A stretch of 64,000 nt of DNA from Xylogone sp. PMI_703. Its lineage: Eukaryota; Ascomycota; Leotiomycetes. Below, piece by piece: positions 1 to 11,218 of the stretch. The DNA lies in contig JAJTUQ010000004.1 in the NCBI GenBank assembly GCA_021399445.1, positions 5,332,001 to 5,396,000 of the forward strand. Reading direction: 5' to 3'. Both the position numbers and the translations under genes were made by a program. Numbering within the stretch: position 1 is the stretch's first letter; every line of letters begins with the position of its first letter. The notes under the pieces are model-generated. The model saw only the letters and a program-made list of their open reading frames with translations. It was not told the origin of the DNA and searched no databases.

Positions 1-1361
1 AGATCAAGATGGCTTTCAAGGCTCTGGCTCTTGTACTTTTCATATATAAATATCAGCATGAGCTTAATACTTTCCTTGTCCATATGCTATTTGCGATGAG
101 ATAACTCAGGTTTGTCTTTTCTTTCTTTGGTGCCGTATAACCATCCTTAGGAGGGATGGTTGCACAGTCGGTACAATTACTCTTATAAGCCTTGGGAGGC
201 CATGTGTGATGTACTGTTTTTCTCATACAGCATATGTATATAGCAGTTCCTGGATGCTCTATACTTCTATCCAGAGCTTGTATTTCTGGAGTTGACGCTG
301 AGTCCGCTTCATTGGAGCTTTCTATAGGATGTATCATGTCTATGGCTTAAGTGAGTACGTAGACCTTGGCCAGCAGCATCTTGTTGTACATATAGTACGC
401 AGGAGCAGTAGTTGTATCCGCTACCCAAGCCAGCCCAGCAAACCGGTCAAACGTTCTCTCACACAGGGGCAGCTTGTGCCTGAATCCTCTCATCGCCATG
501 CCGACTGTAGTAACAACGCCGAGACAATGGCACCGCACGATGGGTATTTAAGATATCTATTCATTTCACTTCTTCCATTCTTTCTACAAATACACACAAC
601 AATACTTTCCATCTTCCTCTCTTCCCTTCTCAATCTCACAGAGATTGGTTCCACTCAAAATCACGTTCCGACCTCTTAGTGAGGAAGGAACCCTATCCAT
701 TCATTCTCGTTTTACTTTTCTCATACCGTGCTTGTCTTATACCATTGCAGTCAGTCCCAAGGACGTTCTAAAGAACTTACTGTCTTCCATCAAGAACGAA
801 CTCCTGGAGTGCTTCACCTTGGTGTTCTATTCAAAGCCAGAAGTTGCTGGGGCGTGTGCTTTCTCTGTCATATTCTAGGGAGAGCTGTCTTTGATACTAA
901 TCTTTCTTCAAACTGCCGGTCTACCGCGGCAAGCTTTCATTCAGCGTGAGTACTGTTCATCCTTTTGATAATGAATTCTTAACGTTTCCAAAACGTTATT
1001 ATGATTCTCATCAGAACCATGGAGCTAACTGTCACTGGTAGATACTACAGACCATAGCCATACGTGGATCAGACTCTCTACTGGCTCTATTACTGTCAAT
1101 ACTGCTAGATCCTGTGTCCGCTTCAAAGGATCTAGTTCTCAAGATTCTTGCTAGAGATTCATATTGGATCTAGCCATTTATTTTCTTGTCCTCAACAAAG
1201 CACAAGACACTCTTTATCCTGCTTTTCATTAACTGTTTTACACAGTTCTGCTTTTACGCATCTTTTCTCATTTGCTCCAATAGCAGTTAAGCTCTATAGC
1301 GCAAGTGCTCTTTGCTTGTCTTACCAGAGAACCTGCATCTAAGTCCGTCACACTGCCAACA
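1..1361. other. gene-free stretch, no supported coding
   Basis: Only short overlapping ORFs on both strands, none with a recognisable domain or consistent codon use. The last few hundred bases are probably the promoter and leader of the gene starting at 1362. I see no repeat or RNA gene. Confidence 0.5.
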
Positions 1362-2198
1362 ATGTCTTCCGCCATGTTGCCAGTTACGTCCAAGCAGGGC
1401 GAGGAGCGCAAGGTTCGTCTCCCGATTCGACCCGCCATTGCTGCAGGAAAAATTGCTAGGTTTGCCAAGCGCGCTCCAGAGCCTCCTACTCTGGACATGC
1501 TTCCACGTGAAGTCCGTGACATGATCTATCGGGAGTGCATTCTTGGAGAAGTCAACCCAAAGAAGCCTGCCATCATTGCTGCTCTTCGCACCGAACCCAA
1601 CCTCTATAAGGAGGCTCTGATCATCTATTACCAGGTCAATCGCTTCAAGCTCTGGATTGATAGCTACAAAACGATCCATTGTCTCCGTTATGAGGTCCTT
1701 AACATGGTTAGGAACGTCAAGCTTATCTTCCCGTAAGTACCCGATTTCTTCCTTCTTTCCTCAATGATCATCTATAACTCCAACCCTTAAATCACTCCCT
1801 AACCAGAAAGCAGTAATGTCCTGGACATCAAGCGCTGGTACAGAGGTGGCTGCGCAACCGTCTACTTCTCTGCTCGCCTTGGCAGCCTCAAGGTCGACAG
1901 ACTTTTCACCACTCTCCAGCAACTCACCATCCGTTTCTCCGATGAGAGTGGCATGGCAACTCTGCTTGTCTTCATGCGCCACAACCACCTCCCTAACTTG
2001 AAGAAGCTGGTTATCGAGGATGTCATGAACAGCGTCACCGATTTTGCCGATGGTGAGAAGATCGATGAGTGGAACGAGCAGCTTGGAGTCCCGGCAAAGT
2101 TGTTGGACGTTCCTACTACTCCAGTCAAGACCGCCGAGAGTTGGGTCTGGTTTGCTGAAGGAGAGGAGCCTTTGGGTACGGTTGCTCGTAGCCACTGA
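1362..2198 (+). CDS. hypothetical protein with LPxEVRxxIY motif (F-box/2EXR-like)
   Basis: Two exons, 1362-1732 and 1814-2198, give 251 aa. The intron has GTAAGT at its start and ends at CAG 1811-1813. Only this acceptor keeps frame; the nearer AG at 1806 does not. Around residues 45-55 the motif LPREVRDMIYREC resembles the N-terminal F-box or 2EXR-like segment common in large filamentous-fungal families of unknown function. The rest is mixed helix and strand with the hydrophobic, leucine-rich spacing typical of those proteins. An upstream in-frame start at 1305 is not ATG, so ATG 1362 is chosen. No signal peptide or membrane segment is seen. Function is unknown; an adaptor role by analogy with F-box proteins would be a guess. 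Confidence 0.75.
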
Positions 2199-2924
2199 GC
2201 GGTTATCATGATCCTACATGGAATCTTTACCAGGGGGCATGTAGGTGAGCAATGGAAAGGAAACTCTTATGTTCCATTATGGGAACTTAGATAGCTGAAT
2301 AAAAGCAATCCTAATTTCAATCCATATCCGTCCATGTGTCCGTTGAAGTATAGAAGGCTAAACGAGGCACATTCTCCAGGCAGTTCTTGTCTGAAGAACG
2401 GTGTTCGAACTCGAGCTACTAACAATTTCAAGCACCATGTCACATTCAATGAGAGGATTCAGATACAATGCACATCATGGAATTCGTTTCTAGAAATCGT
2501 AACGGGGCACGGAAGTACCACCAGACGAGACCACCTCCCAATTCCCCGATTTCTCTCGTGTTTCTAAACCTTCCAGAAATGTAACATATTCTCGGACTTT
2601 CCACGCCAAACGCCGCTCCCTCAAAAGCTAGTAGAATATTCCTGAGCACTTCAGTGAATATCGCCCAACTAGCATATATTAACCACCCCATGCGTAATTT
2701 TCGTTTCCCTTTCTTTCTATCCCTTTTTTATTTTCCCGCCATTACGCCTGTTTACCGCCAAATGCATGCCATGTAAGTAACTCAATGCCGCCTTGTATGC
2801 CATGCTTTGCTCTTTCATAGAAACTACGATTACAGAAAGAGTAAAAATTAAAACTGAAAATCATATCGCATCAGACAACTTATGATGCTTGTAAGCTGAT
2901 ACGCGAAGGGATCCTGATAACCTC
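2199..2924. other. intergenic region between convergent genes
   Basis: This lies between the ends of a plus-strand gene (2198) and a minus-strand gene (2925), so it should hold the two 3' ends. Pyrimidine-rich tract near 2700-2735. No coding signal seen. Confidence 0.5.
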
Positions 2925-4634
2925 TCAGATATGAAGGACCTTGATCCGTTGGTCCATGGGAGGAGAGATACGCTTGCTTTTTCTGGTAGCTTTCTTAGGA
3001 GATTGCTGAGTCTCCGGAGTGGTTGGAGTCTTGGAGCTTTGAGCTTTGGGTTTCTTTGCTTCTTTGCGTGCCTGCTTTTGTGCCTTTTTCTTTAGGTCCT
3101 TTTTTGCAGCTGCACTTGTATGCTTCTTCTTTTTCTGAGGACCCTCCTGCTTCTGAGTGGTTTTCGAAGTTGAGCCAGTTTTAGAAGCATCAATAGGGGT
3201 AGAGGGTGTAGCGGGAGGCGGGTGGGCCGTAGCAGTGGAAGCAGCCTCGGAGGCGCTGTCTGAGACATGCGAGACGGATCGAAGTGAATGATTCTTAGTA
3301 CGAAGAATGATTTTAGTGCGAGGACGCGGCTCACTAGCAGCAACACTCTGCGTCTGGGAGCGAGTAGTATCCGAGTATGTGGAAAGCGTATCATTATCTT
3401 CCGACTGAAGGCGAAAGGAATCAACAGATGATGGTGGTACCGATTCAGCATCGCTATCAATGGCACTCTTGGATGTGTCGTTATGTTGGTTGGTAGAATC
3501 CTCTGAAACTGGCTTGATGACTGGGCTCATTTCAATACTGGGCTTAACAGCTTCAACGGCAGGAGTAGCTTGTTCGTTAACTTGCTTCTGCTTGCGAAGT
3601 GCTTTTCTAGCTAGGCTTTCCTTTCGATTTTGACGCTTATTGGGTCCATAGATTTGATCTTCATCCTGACTATCAAGTTCTCGTTCAACACTTGAACTTC
3701 CCGAACGGGAGCCGCTGCCTAAACTAGTTGGGCTGCTACGATTTAGTTCAATAATACGACTGACAGTTTCATCTACATCGCACTGGCAAGCGATGAGGGT
3801 GTTTCTGATGATATCAGGATCAATATAATAAGGTAGTGATGATTCAACTGTCTTGATCATCCAAGGGGCAAGCGTTGGCGTGGCAACCGAATCACGCCTC
3901 TCGGAATCTTGAGAAGACGGTTCGTTGTCGTGAACATCGGGTAAACCCGTGAAGGGGCCATTGATGTTCCTAACAGAAGAAAAATGCTCGTATTCCTGTA
4001 AGGATCTGGTGTTAGAATTTGATTGACTGAGAAGGTTTGAAGCTGAGGGTAGCTAGGGGATTTACATGGTGAGCGATGTGAACAACAGGCTTCACTGTGC
4101 CATCATCGGGAGCAGAGATGTAGTATGCATGACCAGTCCATTGGTAGACCTTCACATCAGTCCTATAAAGCTGTGAGAATGCTACGATTTCCATGTTGTC
4201 GCCGTAGGTGCCGCCTTGGGCCATCCGTGCAAGGTGGTTCTCAAAAGCCTCATCAATTTGTGCAGCCGACGGAGGTTCCTGCGCAATTGGAGTTTTTGGA
4301 ACTGCGACGTTCTTTCTTTTGGGGTTTCTTCGGACCCCTCCACCAGGTTCAACAACAATAAAGCTCTTATAGTAATCGGAATTTGCTCTCATGTACTCGA
4401 TGACCTGGGCTCGGATCTCCTTGTGGTTCTCCTGGTTGCCGACCGTTTGGTCCGACAAAGCATTAAAAAGGCAATTGCCTGAAAAGAAACTCACATCAAT
4501 ATATCAGCAGATGTTCTCAGGAGCTTAAAAAATGCGGGGTTGTGGGAAGGGAGGAGCTCACCATCGCCCCGGGTAGGAACAGCTACTAGGCCGTGACGTT
4601 CGAGCCATTTGAAATCTTTTGGGTTTCGAGGCAT
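2925..4634 (-). CDS. OTU-domain deubiquitinase (OTUD3-like)
   Basis: Three exons on the minus strand, 4634-4562, 4478-4066 and 3995-2925, give 518 aa. The OTU cysteine-protease domain starts near residue 22 with the catalytic stretch GDGNCLFNAL, whose cysteine codon follows the first intron. The catalytic histidine region is at the join of exons 2 and 3 (HIAHH then EYEHFSSVR), matching the HYxSVR pattern of OTUD3-type enzymes. A UBA/CUE-like helical segment follows (PDIIRNTLIACQCDVDETV). The tail is long, charged and Ser/Thr/Lys-rich, and ends in a basic stretch. The family cleaves ubiquitin chains in cytosol and nucleus. An in-frame ATG at 4706 would add a hydrophobic 24-residue leader; ATG 4634 is preferred because family members begin close to the OTU fold. 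Confidence 0.88.
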
Positions 4635-5308
4635 GGTTGTGAGAGTTTGTACAGTCGCAGTGAGAGAGACGGTAAGGAGGACGAGGAGAAAGTGAAGGAA
4701 CTTCATTAAGTCTCGGTAGAAGTGAGAGATCTTAAAAGTTGAGATGTGTATTGTCCCTCATTATTCCTATTGTGGAGGGAATTGACAATAGGATGCTGGA
4801 CTGATGCTTCGTCACTTTGTAGCGGGCTCTGGCCTAAAGGGTAAATAGGCACACGCCTATCAGGGGTTCCTAGCGCGTCATTTGGGGCTTGGTTCCGGCA
4901 CTGGATCAATGTTTCCCCGCGATAAACACTCTTATCGGGGAAGATTGTTTTTCCGACGGATAACTTTGTACGTAACAGCCAATCAACATGCTTTGTTCCC
5001 ACTCCGACTCGGCAGGGCAAAAGGAGTGATAGATATTATAGTATGGTAACTCAGCCTGTAGTAGACGCCTGAACTCCACATCGTCAGGTCAGAGTCTCTT
5101 GTACCCAAACTAACCCATTCTCTTATTCCGATTATATAAATACTCATCTCCCTACGTTGCCAACCTACCTTCCTGCCCTTCTTGCCCTTCCTATCAGCGT
5201 GACCTGCCGTCGCTTGCCCTCATTATCTATCGTAGCTAACCTCTTTTCCGCGGTCAACACCACCAACGCCTCTTATCAGCAGAACTTACTCCCTTCTCTT
5301 CTCTGACT
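4635..5308. other. divergent intergenic region (OTU gene and D-amino-acid oxidase)
   Basis: Region between the start codons of a minus-strand and a plus-strand gene, so it should carry both promoters. It contains an A/T-rich TATA-like element near 5131. Confidence 0.5.
5131..5142 (+). promoter_or_regulatory. TATA-like element upstream of D-amino-acid oxidase
   Basis: The sequence ATTATATAAATA lies about 170 nt before ATG 5309 and is followed by a pyrimidine-rich leader, a common arrangement in filamentous ascomycete promoters. Assignment is by sequence and position only. Confidence 0.35.
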
Positions 5309-6614
5309 ATGTCAAACATTGTTGTAGTAGGGTTTGTGCTACCCGCCTTTGCGATATGAACCCATGAAGCTAATTGAGGATCTAGTGCTGGTGTGTCGGG
5401 TCTGACGACAGCCCTGCTGTTGTCTAAGAACCCGGCCTACAAGGTGACCGTGGTTGCAAAACACATGCCGGGTGACTATGATATTGAATTCACGTCACCC
5501 TGGGCTGGTGCAAACTATCTACCGTAAGTCCGAACTTTGTATTCTGGACCATCTTTGCCATTTAGGTCAATTATTCACATTGCGATTTGTATAATTCTTC
5601 TGCTCTCCCATTGCTTCTCCCATGCAGTAGATAACCATAGCATAGAGTCTCTCCAAAGGCAGCGAATAGGTGGGAGAAGAACACCTGGCCAGAGCTTGAG
5701 CGCCTAGCAAGGGATGTTCCAGAAGCTGGCATCCATTTTCAAAGTAGGTATTTGCTGGCTCCTGGTACATAATTCCATCCATTAAAACCCAAATCCCAGA
5801 CACTGTAGTATTAAGTCGAGAGAAGGATCACACAGGGCCTATTGGTGACTGGCTCAAGGAACTACTCTCCACGAATCCGTGGTTTAAAGATGTCGTCCCT
5901 GACTTCAGAGTTCTTCCGAATTCAGAAGTACCAGCTATCGCCGATACAGCAACAGCCTTTACCTCGGTTTGTATTAATACAGCTGTATATCTCCCTTACC
6001 TGCTTGGCCAATGTCGAAAACAGGGGGTAGTATTCAGCAGAGCCATTTTGACTCACATCTCAGATGCGGAGAAGTTGCATCATACAGGCAAAAAGGCTGA
6101 TCTTATCGTAAACTGCACTGGATTGCTAGCCTCAAAACTTGGTGGTGTCATGGATAAGGATGTAATACCTGTTCGCGGCCAGATAGTTTTGGTTAGAAAT
6201 GATCCTGGTGTTATGATATCGATATCTGGCACGGATGATGGTGATGACCAGGTCACTTATATCATGCAGAGAGCAGCTGGGGGTGGTACTATCCTTGGAG
6301 GGACCTACCAGAAGGGGCGCTGGGACTCACAGCCAGATCCAAACCAAGCCTTACAAATCATGAAAAGAGCAGTTGAAATATGCCCTGCATTGACCGGAGG
6401 AAAGGGTATCGAAGCACTGGACGTGATTCGCCACGGTGTTGGTCTGCGTCCTTTGAGGCTTAGTGGTGTTCGTATTGAGAAGGAAAAGATAGGAACTACT
6501 TGGGTTGTACATAATTACGGACACGGTGGCTGGGGATACCAAGGTTCTTATGGCTGCGCTGATGGGGTGGTAGAACTAGTTGATAGTGTCCTGGCTCCTA
6601 AGTCCAGGCTGTAG
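5309..6614 (+). CDS. D-amino-acid oxidase, peroxisomal
   Basis: Four exons, 5309-5331, 5386-5523, 5646-5743 and 5800-6614, give 357 aa, a usual length for fungal DAAO. The 23-nt first exon plus exon 2 encode the FAD-binding Rossmann motif [16 protein letters not shown] at the N-terminus. Further family landmarks are WAGANYLP, the [10 protein letters not shown] block, GLRPLR and the C-terminal [15 protein letters not shown]. The family oxidises D-amino acids to imino acids with release of H2O2. The protein ends in SRL, a type 1 peroxisomal targeting signal, consistent with peroxisomal location. The third exon's acceptor (TAG at 5643-5645) was chosen because the earlier CAG at 5624-5626 breaks frame. 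D-aspartate oxidase is the alternative within the same family. Confidence 0.9.
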
Positions 6615-7048
6615 ATGGGCGGAGCTGTATAGTAATTTAATCGAGATATAATAATGATTCTACGGTATTGTCCTGTAGGCCGTAGCTTGTTAAAATTTAC
6701 TTGGTAGTTCCTTCTTGTTATGGGTACATTAAACATGTTGTATCTTGGGTGGTCGGATTAAGGAAGCAAGGAAGGAGCCGTGTTCGCCATCCGCAAATAA
6801 AGACAACTTTAGTTGATTGTAACATCCACATATCCGCAAAAAGATCCATATCTCTCTTCCCAGGTTTGTACACTTAGAATGCAAACCCATCACTAAAATT
6901 TGGTGTTACGGAGCGAGCCCCCAAGTATGGTACGCTATTGTTGTTTGCTTCTAACAGCTCATCTAGATCAAATCCGAAAATCCGAAAATATCACAAAACA
7001 AACACAAAGAGACATCATATACCACTATCGGCCTTTGATACAGACAAC
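6615..7048. other. intergenic, no gene seen
   Basis: A/T-rich spacer of about 430 nt between two plus-strand genes. It contains the 3' end of the oxidase gene and the putative leader of the next small ORF. Confidence 0.4.
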
Positions 7049-7396
7049 ATGGCAAACGAGGAATCTGTGATTCCCAGGTTCACTTACAGTAACTTTAACT
7101 TCCTGTCGACTATTGCATTCATTATCTTTGAGCTCCTCTGGGATATGCCAGAACGCCGCCGTGCTGCCGTACAGCGTGATCCACGACGACCCAACATCTT
7201 CCGAGACTGTGATTATCTAGAGCATAGACTTTTACAAATGAGAGAGGCTCTACCGGACGATGATGAGGAAGCCCTAAGGGAAATCGATCACCTACTTAAA
7301 CTGACTCGCGATGTACGCTTTGAGGAGGAAAGAAGAACTCGGTTTGAGGCTATGATCATTCTCTGGGTCACTCATGCTATGCAGAGACTCTTCTAA
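7049..7396 (+). CDS. small hypothetical protein, 115 aa
   Basis: Single uninterrupted reading frame from ATG 7049 (context acaacATGgc) to a stop at 7396. An in-frame upstream start at 6938 would add 37 residues that look like untranslated leader. One hydrophobic stretch near residues 14-30 (FNFLSTIAFIIFELLW) is followed by a charged, helix-prone region rich in Arg, Glu and Asp with Leu spacing that could form a coiled coil. I do not recognise the family. It is supported by its position between real genes, a favourable start context and non-random composition, but it could be lineage-specific or non-coding. Confidence 0.45.
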   Translation: MANEESVIPRFTYSNFNFLSTIAFIIFELLWDMPERRRAAVQRDPRRPNIFRDCDYLEHRLLQMREALPDDDEEALREIDHLLKLTRDVRFEEERRTRFEAMIILWVTHAMQRLF

Positions 7397-7738
7397 ATAC
7401 AAAGTGAGTTCACTTTTCTTTCACAAGCAATGACATACGCCATTAGTCTCTCGAGTGTCAGTTTTCTGCTGCCTACGCCCATCGTCACGAGTACTCCGAT
7501 GGTATGGGGACGAAGCGAAGCAATTGCGCAAGCATTTCAAGGCTGCAAGCTTGACTAGCTCTTGTGCCAACCCTGCCACTGGGCCTGTGGTCCCCTTACG
7601 TATTCCGTCGTAGCTAGTCAGCCTGTTCTCGCCAACATTTAAAACATCACAAAACACTCCCAAAACCTAAGTTCAAAAAGATAGCAGCTCATTTCTCATT
7701 TTCTTCCTCTCCCATAGTCAAGGTCTGTTGATTTCGCG
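7397..7738. other. intergenic, promoter of Tvp15-like gene
   Basis: About 340 nt with no recognisable coding. The stretch just before 7739 is rich in pyrimidines (TTTTCTTCCTCTCCC), as in many fungal leaders. Confidence 0.4.
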
Positions 7739-8547
7739 ATGGATTTCTCTAATGTTTTGTGAGTATCCTGTCTAGGCCCGGTGTGCCGGGCGCAAATTCG
7801 TCTTCCCAGAAAGGAAAACAGCTTGTTTCTGGCGCGTTTGGAGGCCATCATTGTTGCTTGAATGGCCCTGCTAACCATTGAATCCGTAGTCGGCTAGTTA
7901 ATCTAGGCGTCGGAGCCCTGATGATAATTGGTGGCATTATGCAATTCTTTGGCCTTCACTTGTAAGTTGTGTGTCCTTGCGATGCGGTCAACGACTGTGA
8001 CCGTAGATCAATGGACTCTAACTGACCTTTTATTCCAGCCAATCAATCGTCGTGGGCAGCTATGTGGTTGTGTTTGGTCTTGGTATGTTTCTATATTCAA
8101 TCCTTTCCTACGTACATGATACTGACAATCGTATTCCTCCAGCTACGGCATTGCTTGGTTAGTCACCACCTTCTCCAATGTTTGCAAGCTCTCAAAGAGA
8201 CATTGCATTATTTTGTTACGGAGAGAGGGTGACTCTAACGTAATAACAGAGTTCCAAATTCCCCCACAAGTCTCCCGCTATGCATCATTTTTATTCTCCT
8301 TCATCGGAAGAGGTGTTTGTAAGTTTCGCCGACATCCCGATATAAAAGCGATATGCCTAACGAATACCCCTCAGTTTACATCTTCATTGGCTCAATTATG
8401 CTGGACGACCACATTCCAAAGATCATCATTGGATCTGCTATCGGTATCGTTGGTGTTGCATACTGCGCGTTGGAATTCCTTCCTTCCATTGAGCCGCCCG
8501 AGAATATGAGGGAAGCAGATGCAGGATGGGGCGCTGAGCAGGTGTAA
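7739..8547 (+). CDS. TVP15: Golgi membrane protein, Tvp15-like (COPI-associated family)
   Basis: Six small exons, 7739-7758, 7890-7961, 8039-8082, 8143-8157, 8250-8318 and 8375-8547, assemble in frame into 130 aa. The fourth exon is only 15 nt. The product has four hydrophobic segments (LVNLGVGALMIIGGIMQFF; QSIVVGSYVVVFGLATALL; YASFLFSFIGRGVFYIFIG; IIIGSAIGIVGVAYCAL) and the conserved ending EPPENMREADAGWGAEQV, characteristic of the COPI-associated/Tvp15 family. Yeast Tvp15 is an integral membrane protein of late-Golgi Tlg2-containing vesicles. Every splice junction has GT and AG and the phases all agree, which supports the reconstruction. Confidence 0.87.
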
Positions 8548-9334
8548 ATGCGGTTCTCTTCCTTCCAGATGAGTGGGCTATTGTCAGAGATATTTTATAG
8601 TGTCCTGGATCCAAAGCTCTTCTCATCGATGATAACGCCAATGAAACCTCATGTTACTTTACACGCGCACTACCTCTCACGAATTCTGCGACCACTACCG
8701 ATATTATAACCCAGGAATAGGAGGAAGGGGAGATAGAAAGGATCCAAGTCTTTTAGCTAGGGTTCATGCTTGTATCCATCTTCCATTGTCTTTCAGTTCT
8801 TTTATCCAATGTACGAATATCAAGCATACCACAATGGAAACGATCAGAAAATATGATAAAAGGACTTTTGAGTCTTCAATTATGAGTTTAAACCTTTTTT
8901 TCCCCAAGTGGTCCGTACATTATCCTACCCATTTGAGAAAGGTGAGATCCAGGCGGATACATATATACATCATTTCTCCATTTTGCAAACGCCAGAAGTA
9001 CGAGAAATCAAAGTGTAGAGCAAGAACTGAAACCCTACGCCCCTTCCAACATGCAGGGAATCATATTCGTTTCATGAAGAAAATTCACTCCAGAAACCAA
9101 AGAAATAAAACACCAATAACCGCCGCGCCTGCCGCCGTCACCGCCATCTATGCCGTAAGTAGAGGTAGGAAAAAAGTTTTTGCGAAAGTGGAGGATTGCT
9201 TCTTTTCGTTCCCGTGAAGGAGGCGTATTTGTTCAAGAGAGAGGAAATCGCAAACAGAACAAGAAACAGGGGCCGAAGATGAAAAATTGCCTTCGATGAT
9301 AATTAAATGAGTAACTTGAAAGTCCTCATCATCC
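8548..9334. other. intergenic between convergent genes
   Basis: Lies between the Tvp15-like gene (+) and the GATA regulator (-). A 188-codon ORF at 8651-9217 has low-complexity, basic composition and no domain; I regard it as chance. Confidence 0.45.
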
Positions 9335-11218
9335 TTAGCTCATGGCTAGCTCCTCTAGCTCGCGCTCCTTAGCCTTCAGCAACTCCCTCATTTTCTCAGC
9401 TTCGCGCTGTAGCATCTCCCGTCGCTCCTGTTTCGCTTTTTCGCTATCGCTCTGTAGATCTCTGTTGCCAGAAGAATCGTCATTTGGATTTGTATGCGAA
9501 GGCGTAGCACCTGGACCAGGACTGTGCGCAAAGGTGCTGGAAGGAGTATTAGGTGAAGGGGCGGTGACAGGAGCAGATGTTGGAACGGGAGCATATATAG
9601 CTGTGGTTTGATGTGTTGTTTGTTGGCTTTGGTTGTAATTGGGATCGGTATCATGTGGAGATGGAGAATCGGGTTCCGAATAACCAGGGTTCAGGATAGA
9701 TTTTATGGATGAGAGACGTTTCCTTAGGGGTGGTTGACTACCTGTCACTACGGGTTTATCATCTAAGCGTGGCTGGGGTTCTGGTTCCAGTGAAGAAAAA
9801 GAACGTTTCCTAGAAGGTGACAGGAATGAGTTTGGTGAGAGCGACGGCCGTTGCTGTGTGGGTGAAGGATACGAGGTCATAGGGGGTAGGCGATTATCAT
9901 CGCTCAAGGAATCTAACATGTCGCGTTGTTGGTTGTGATTTTGAGTGTTTGAGTTGGAGGAATATGCTGTGAGGTCACTCGTGGCATTTAGGATTTGTTG
10001 CGAAGCACCATTCTGATTTCGAATAGTAATTGTAGGTTCGGGCAAAATATTTCTTATGGGTTGATCAACAGCATTATTCCGCGGCCTCAATCCTAGGTTA
10101 ATGGAACCGTCTGGATTCATGGTTCCTCGCTGTTGTGTTTCCGATATATCAGCTGAAGAAGAGCGGCCATCCGAATCTGGAGATCCTATTGAGTGAGGGG
10201 CTTGGAGACCGGGCGTCGAGGGAGTTTGAGGGGCAGGTACTACCCGCTTGCGGCGCTTGATTACTGATTTCTTCATTGCTACCGGACGATGTACGCCGTG
10301 GAGCTTATGATATAGGCCTGCTACTCGTCAATATTGATACATTCAGAAGACATTCTGAGGAAGGGTTACATACCGCAGGCATTGCATATTGTGTGGCCAC
10401 TCTCATCCCTGCGCCATAGTGGAGTTATTGTTGTCCCGCAATTCTGACATGCAACAACTACCGTGGTACCCTGAGCTTGAATATGCATATTGGTAACATC
10501 TATCGGCGATGGCGCATCTGTTGGTTGGTCGCTCTGGCTCTGGTTATCCTGAGAGATAGCGAACTGCGCTGTCTTGGCAACTCTGTTGTTATATGCTGGA
10601 CATCCACTACAACCCTCGGCACCTCCTGTCCCATTACATCGGCCACCTCCTGGACATGAACCTTTGGGAGTCTGATCCGCCGCTACATAGGTTGCACCTG
10701 CTCCAACAAGATGAGCAGGTCCACCTTTTCCGGGTGAAGTTAATTGCTCTGATACGCGCTGTGCAGTTATGACCGTTGTTGACGGCGGACGCTTTAGATT
10801 CGTCGGCCTTGAAGCATTACGCGCCTTCTGGTATAGACCACACGCATTACAAATAGTTGCACCTTCCGGCGATCGTCGCCAGAGAGGTGTTCTTGTTGTG
10901 CCACAATTGCTACATTGGTTAGTCGAAATCTATATAGACCTTGTGAATAGGTCTTCTCCTCACTCACCTGCAAACTTGACCACTCTGGACGGTAGGGTTG
11001 TTGTTCGTTTTCACATCTTGGTACGTCTGCTCCTGTTCAATTCGCTCTTGCGACGCTGACCGTGGAATATCTTGCTTCAAAGTGTCCGTAGAAGCATCCA
11101 TCTTTGCTGCTTCCTTTAGGAATAAAACGTGGCGAATAACGCTCTCTTGGCGATTGCAATTTACAAAGACCAGGCTTGAGAGCGAGTCTCGTACACCAAG
11201 GTCAGTATCGACGTCCAC
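9335..11218 (-). CDS. sreA: SREA/URBS1-type double GATA-finger repressor of iron uptake
   Basis: Three exons on the minus strand: exon 1 ending at 10968, exon 2 10909-10374, exon 3 10317-9335. Two GATA zinc fingers, each C-x2-C-x17-C-x2-C, flank a cysteine-rich segment (CPGGGRCNGTGGAEGCSGCP). This arrangement defines the SREA/SRE/URBS1/SreB family, which represses siderophore synthesis and high-affinity iron uptake when iron is sufficient. The second finger is followed by the basic stretch VAMKKSVIKRRKRV, and the C-terminus is a predicted coiled coil rich in Glu, Lys, Arg and Leu, also a family trait. Introns fall just inside the first finger and at the last cysteine of the second. ATG 11101 gives 550 aa; ATG 11218 gives 589 aa. 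A further upstream exon cannot be excluded. Confidence 0.93.

Noticed and set aside
8651..9217. 188-codon plus-strand ORF
   Set aside because: Basic low-complexity composition with no family; lies in the convergent spacer beside sreA.
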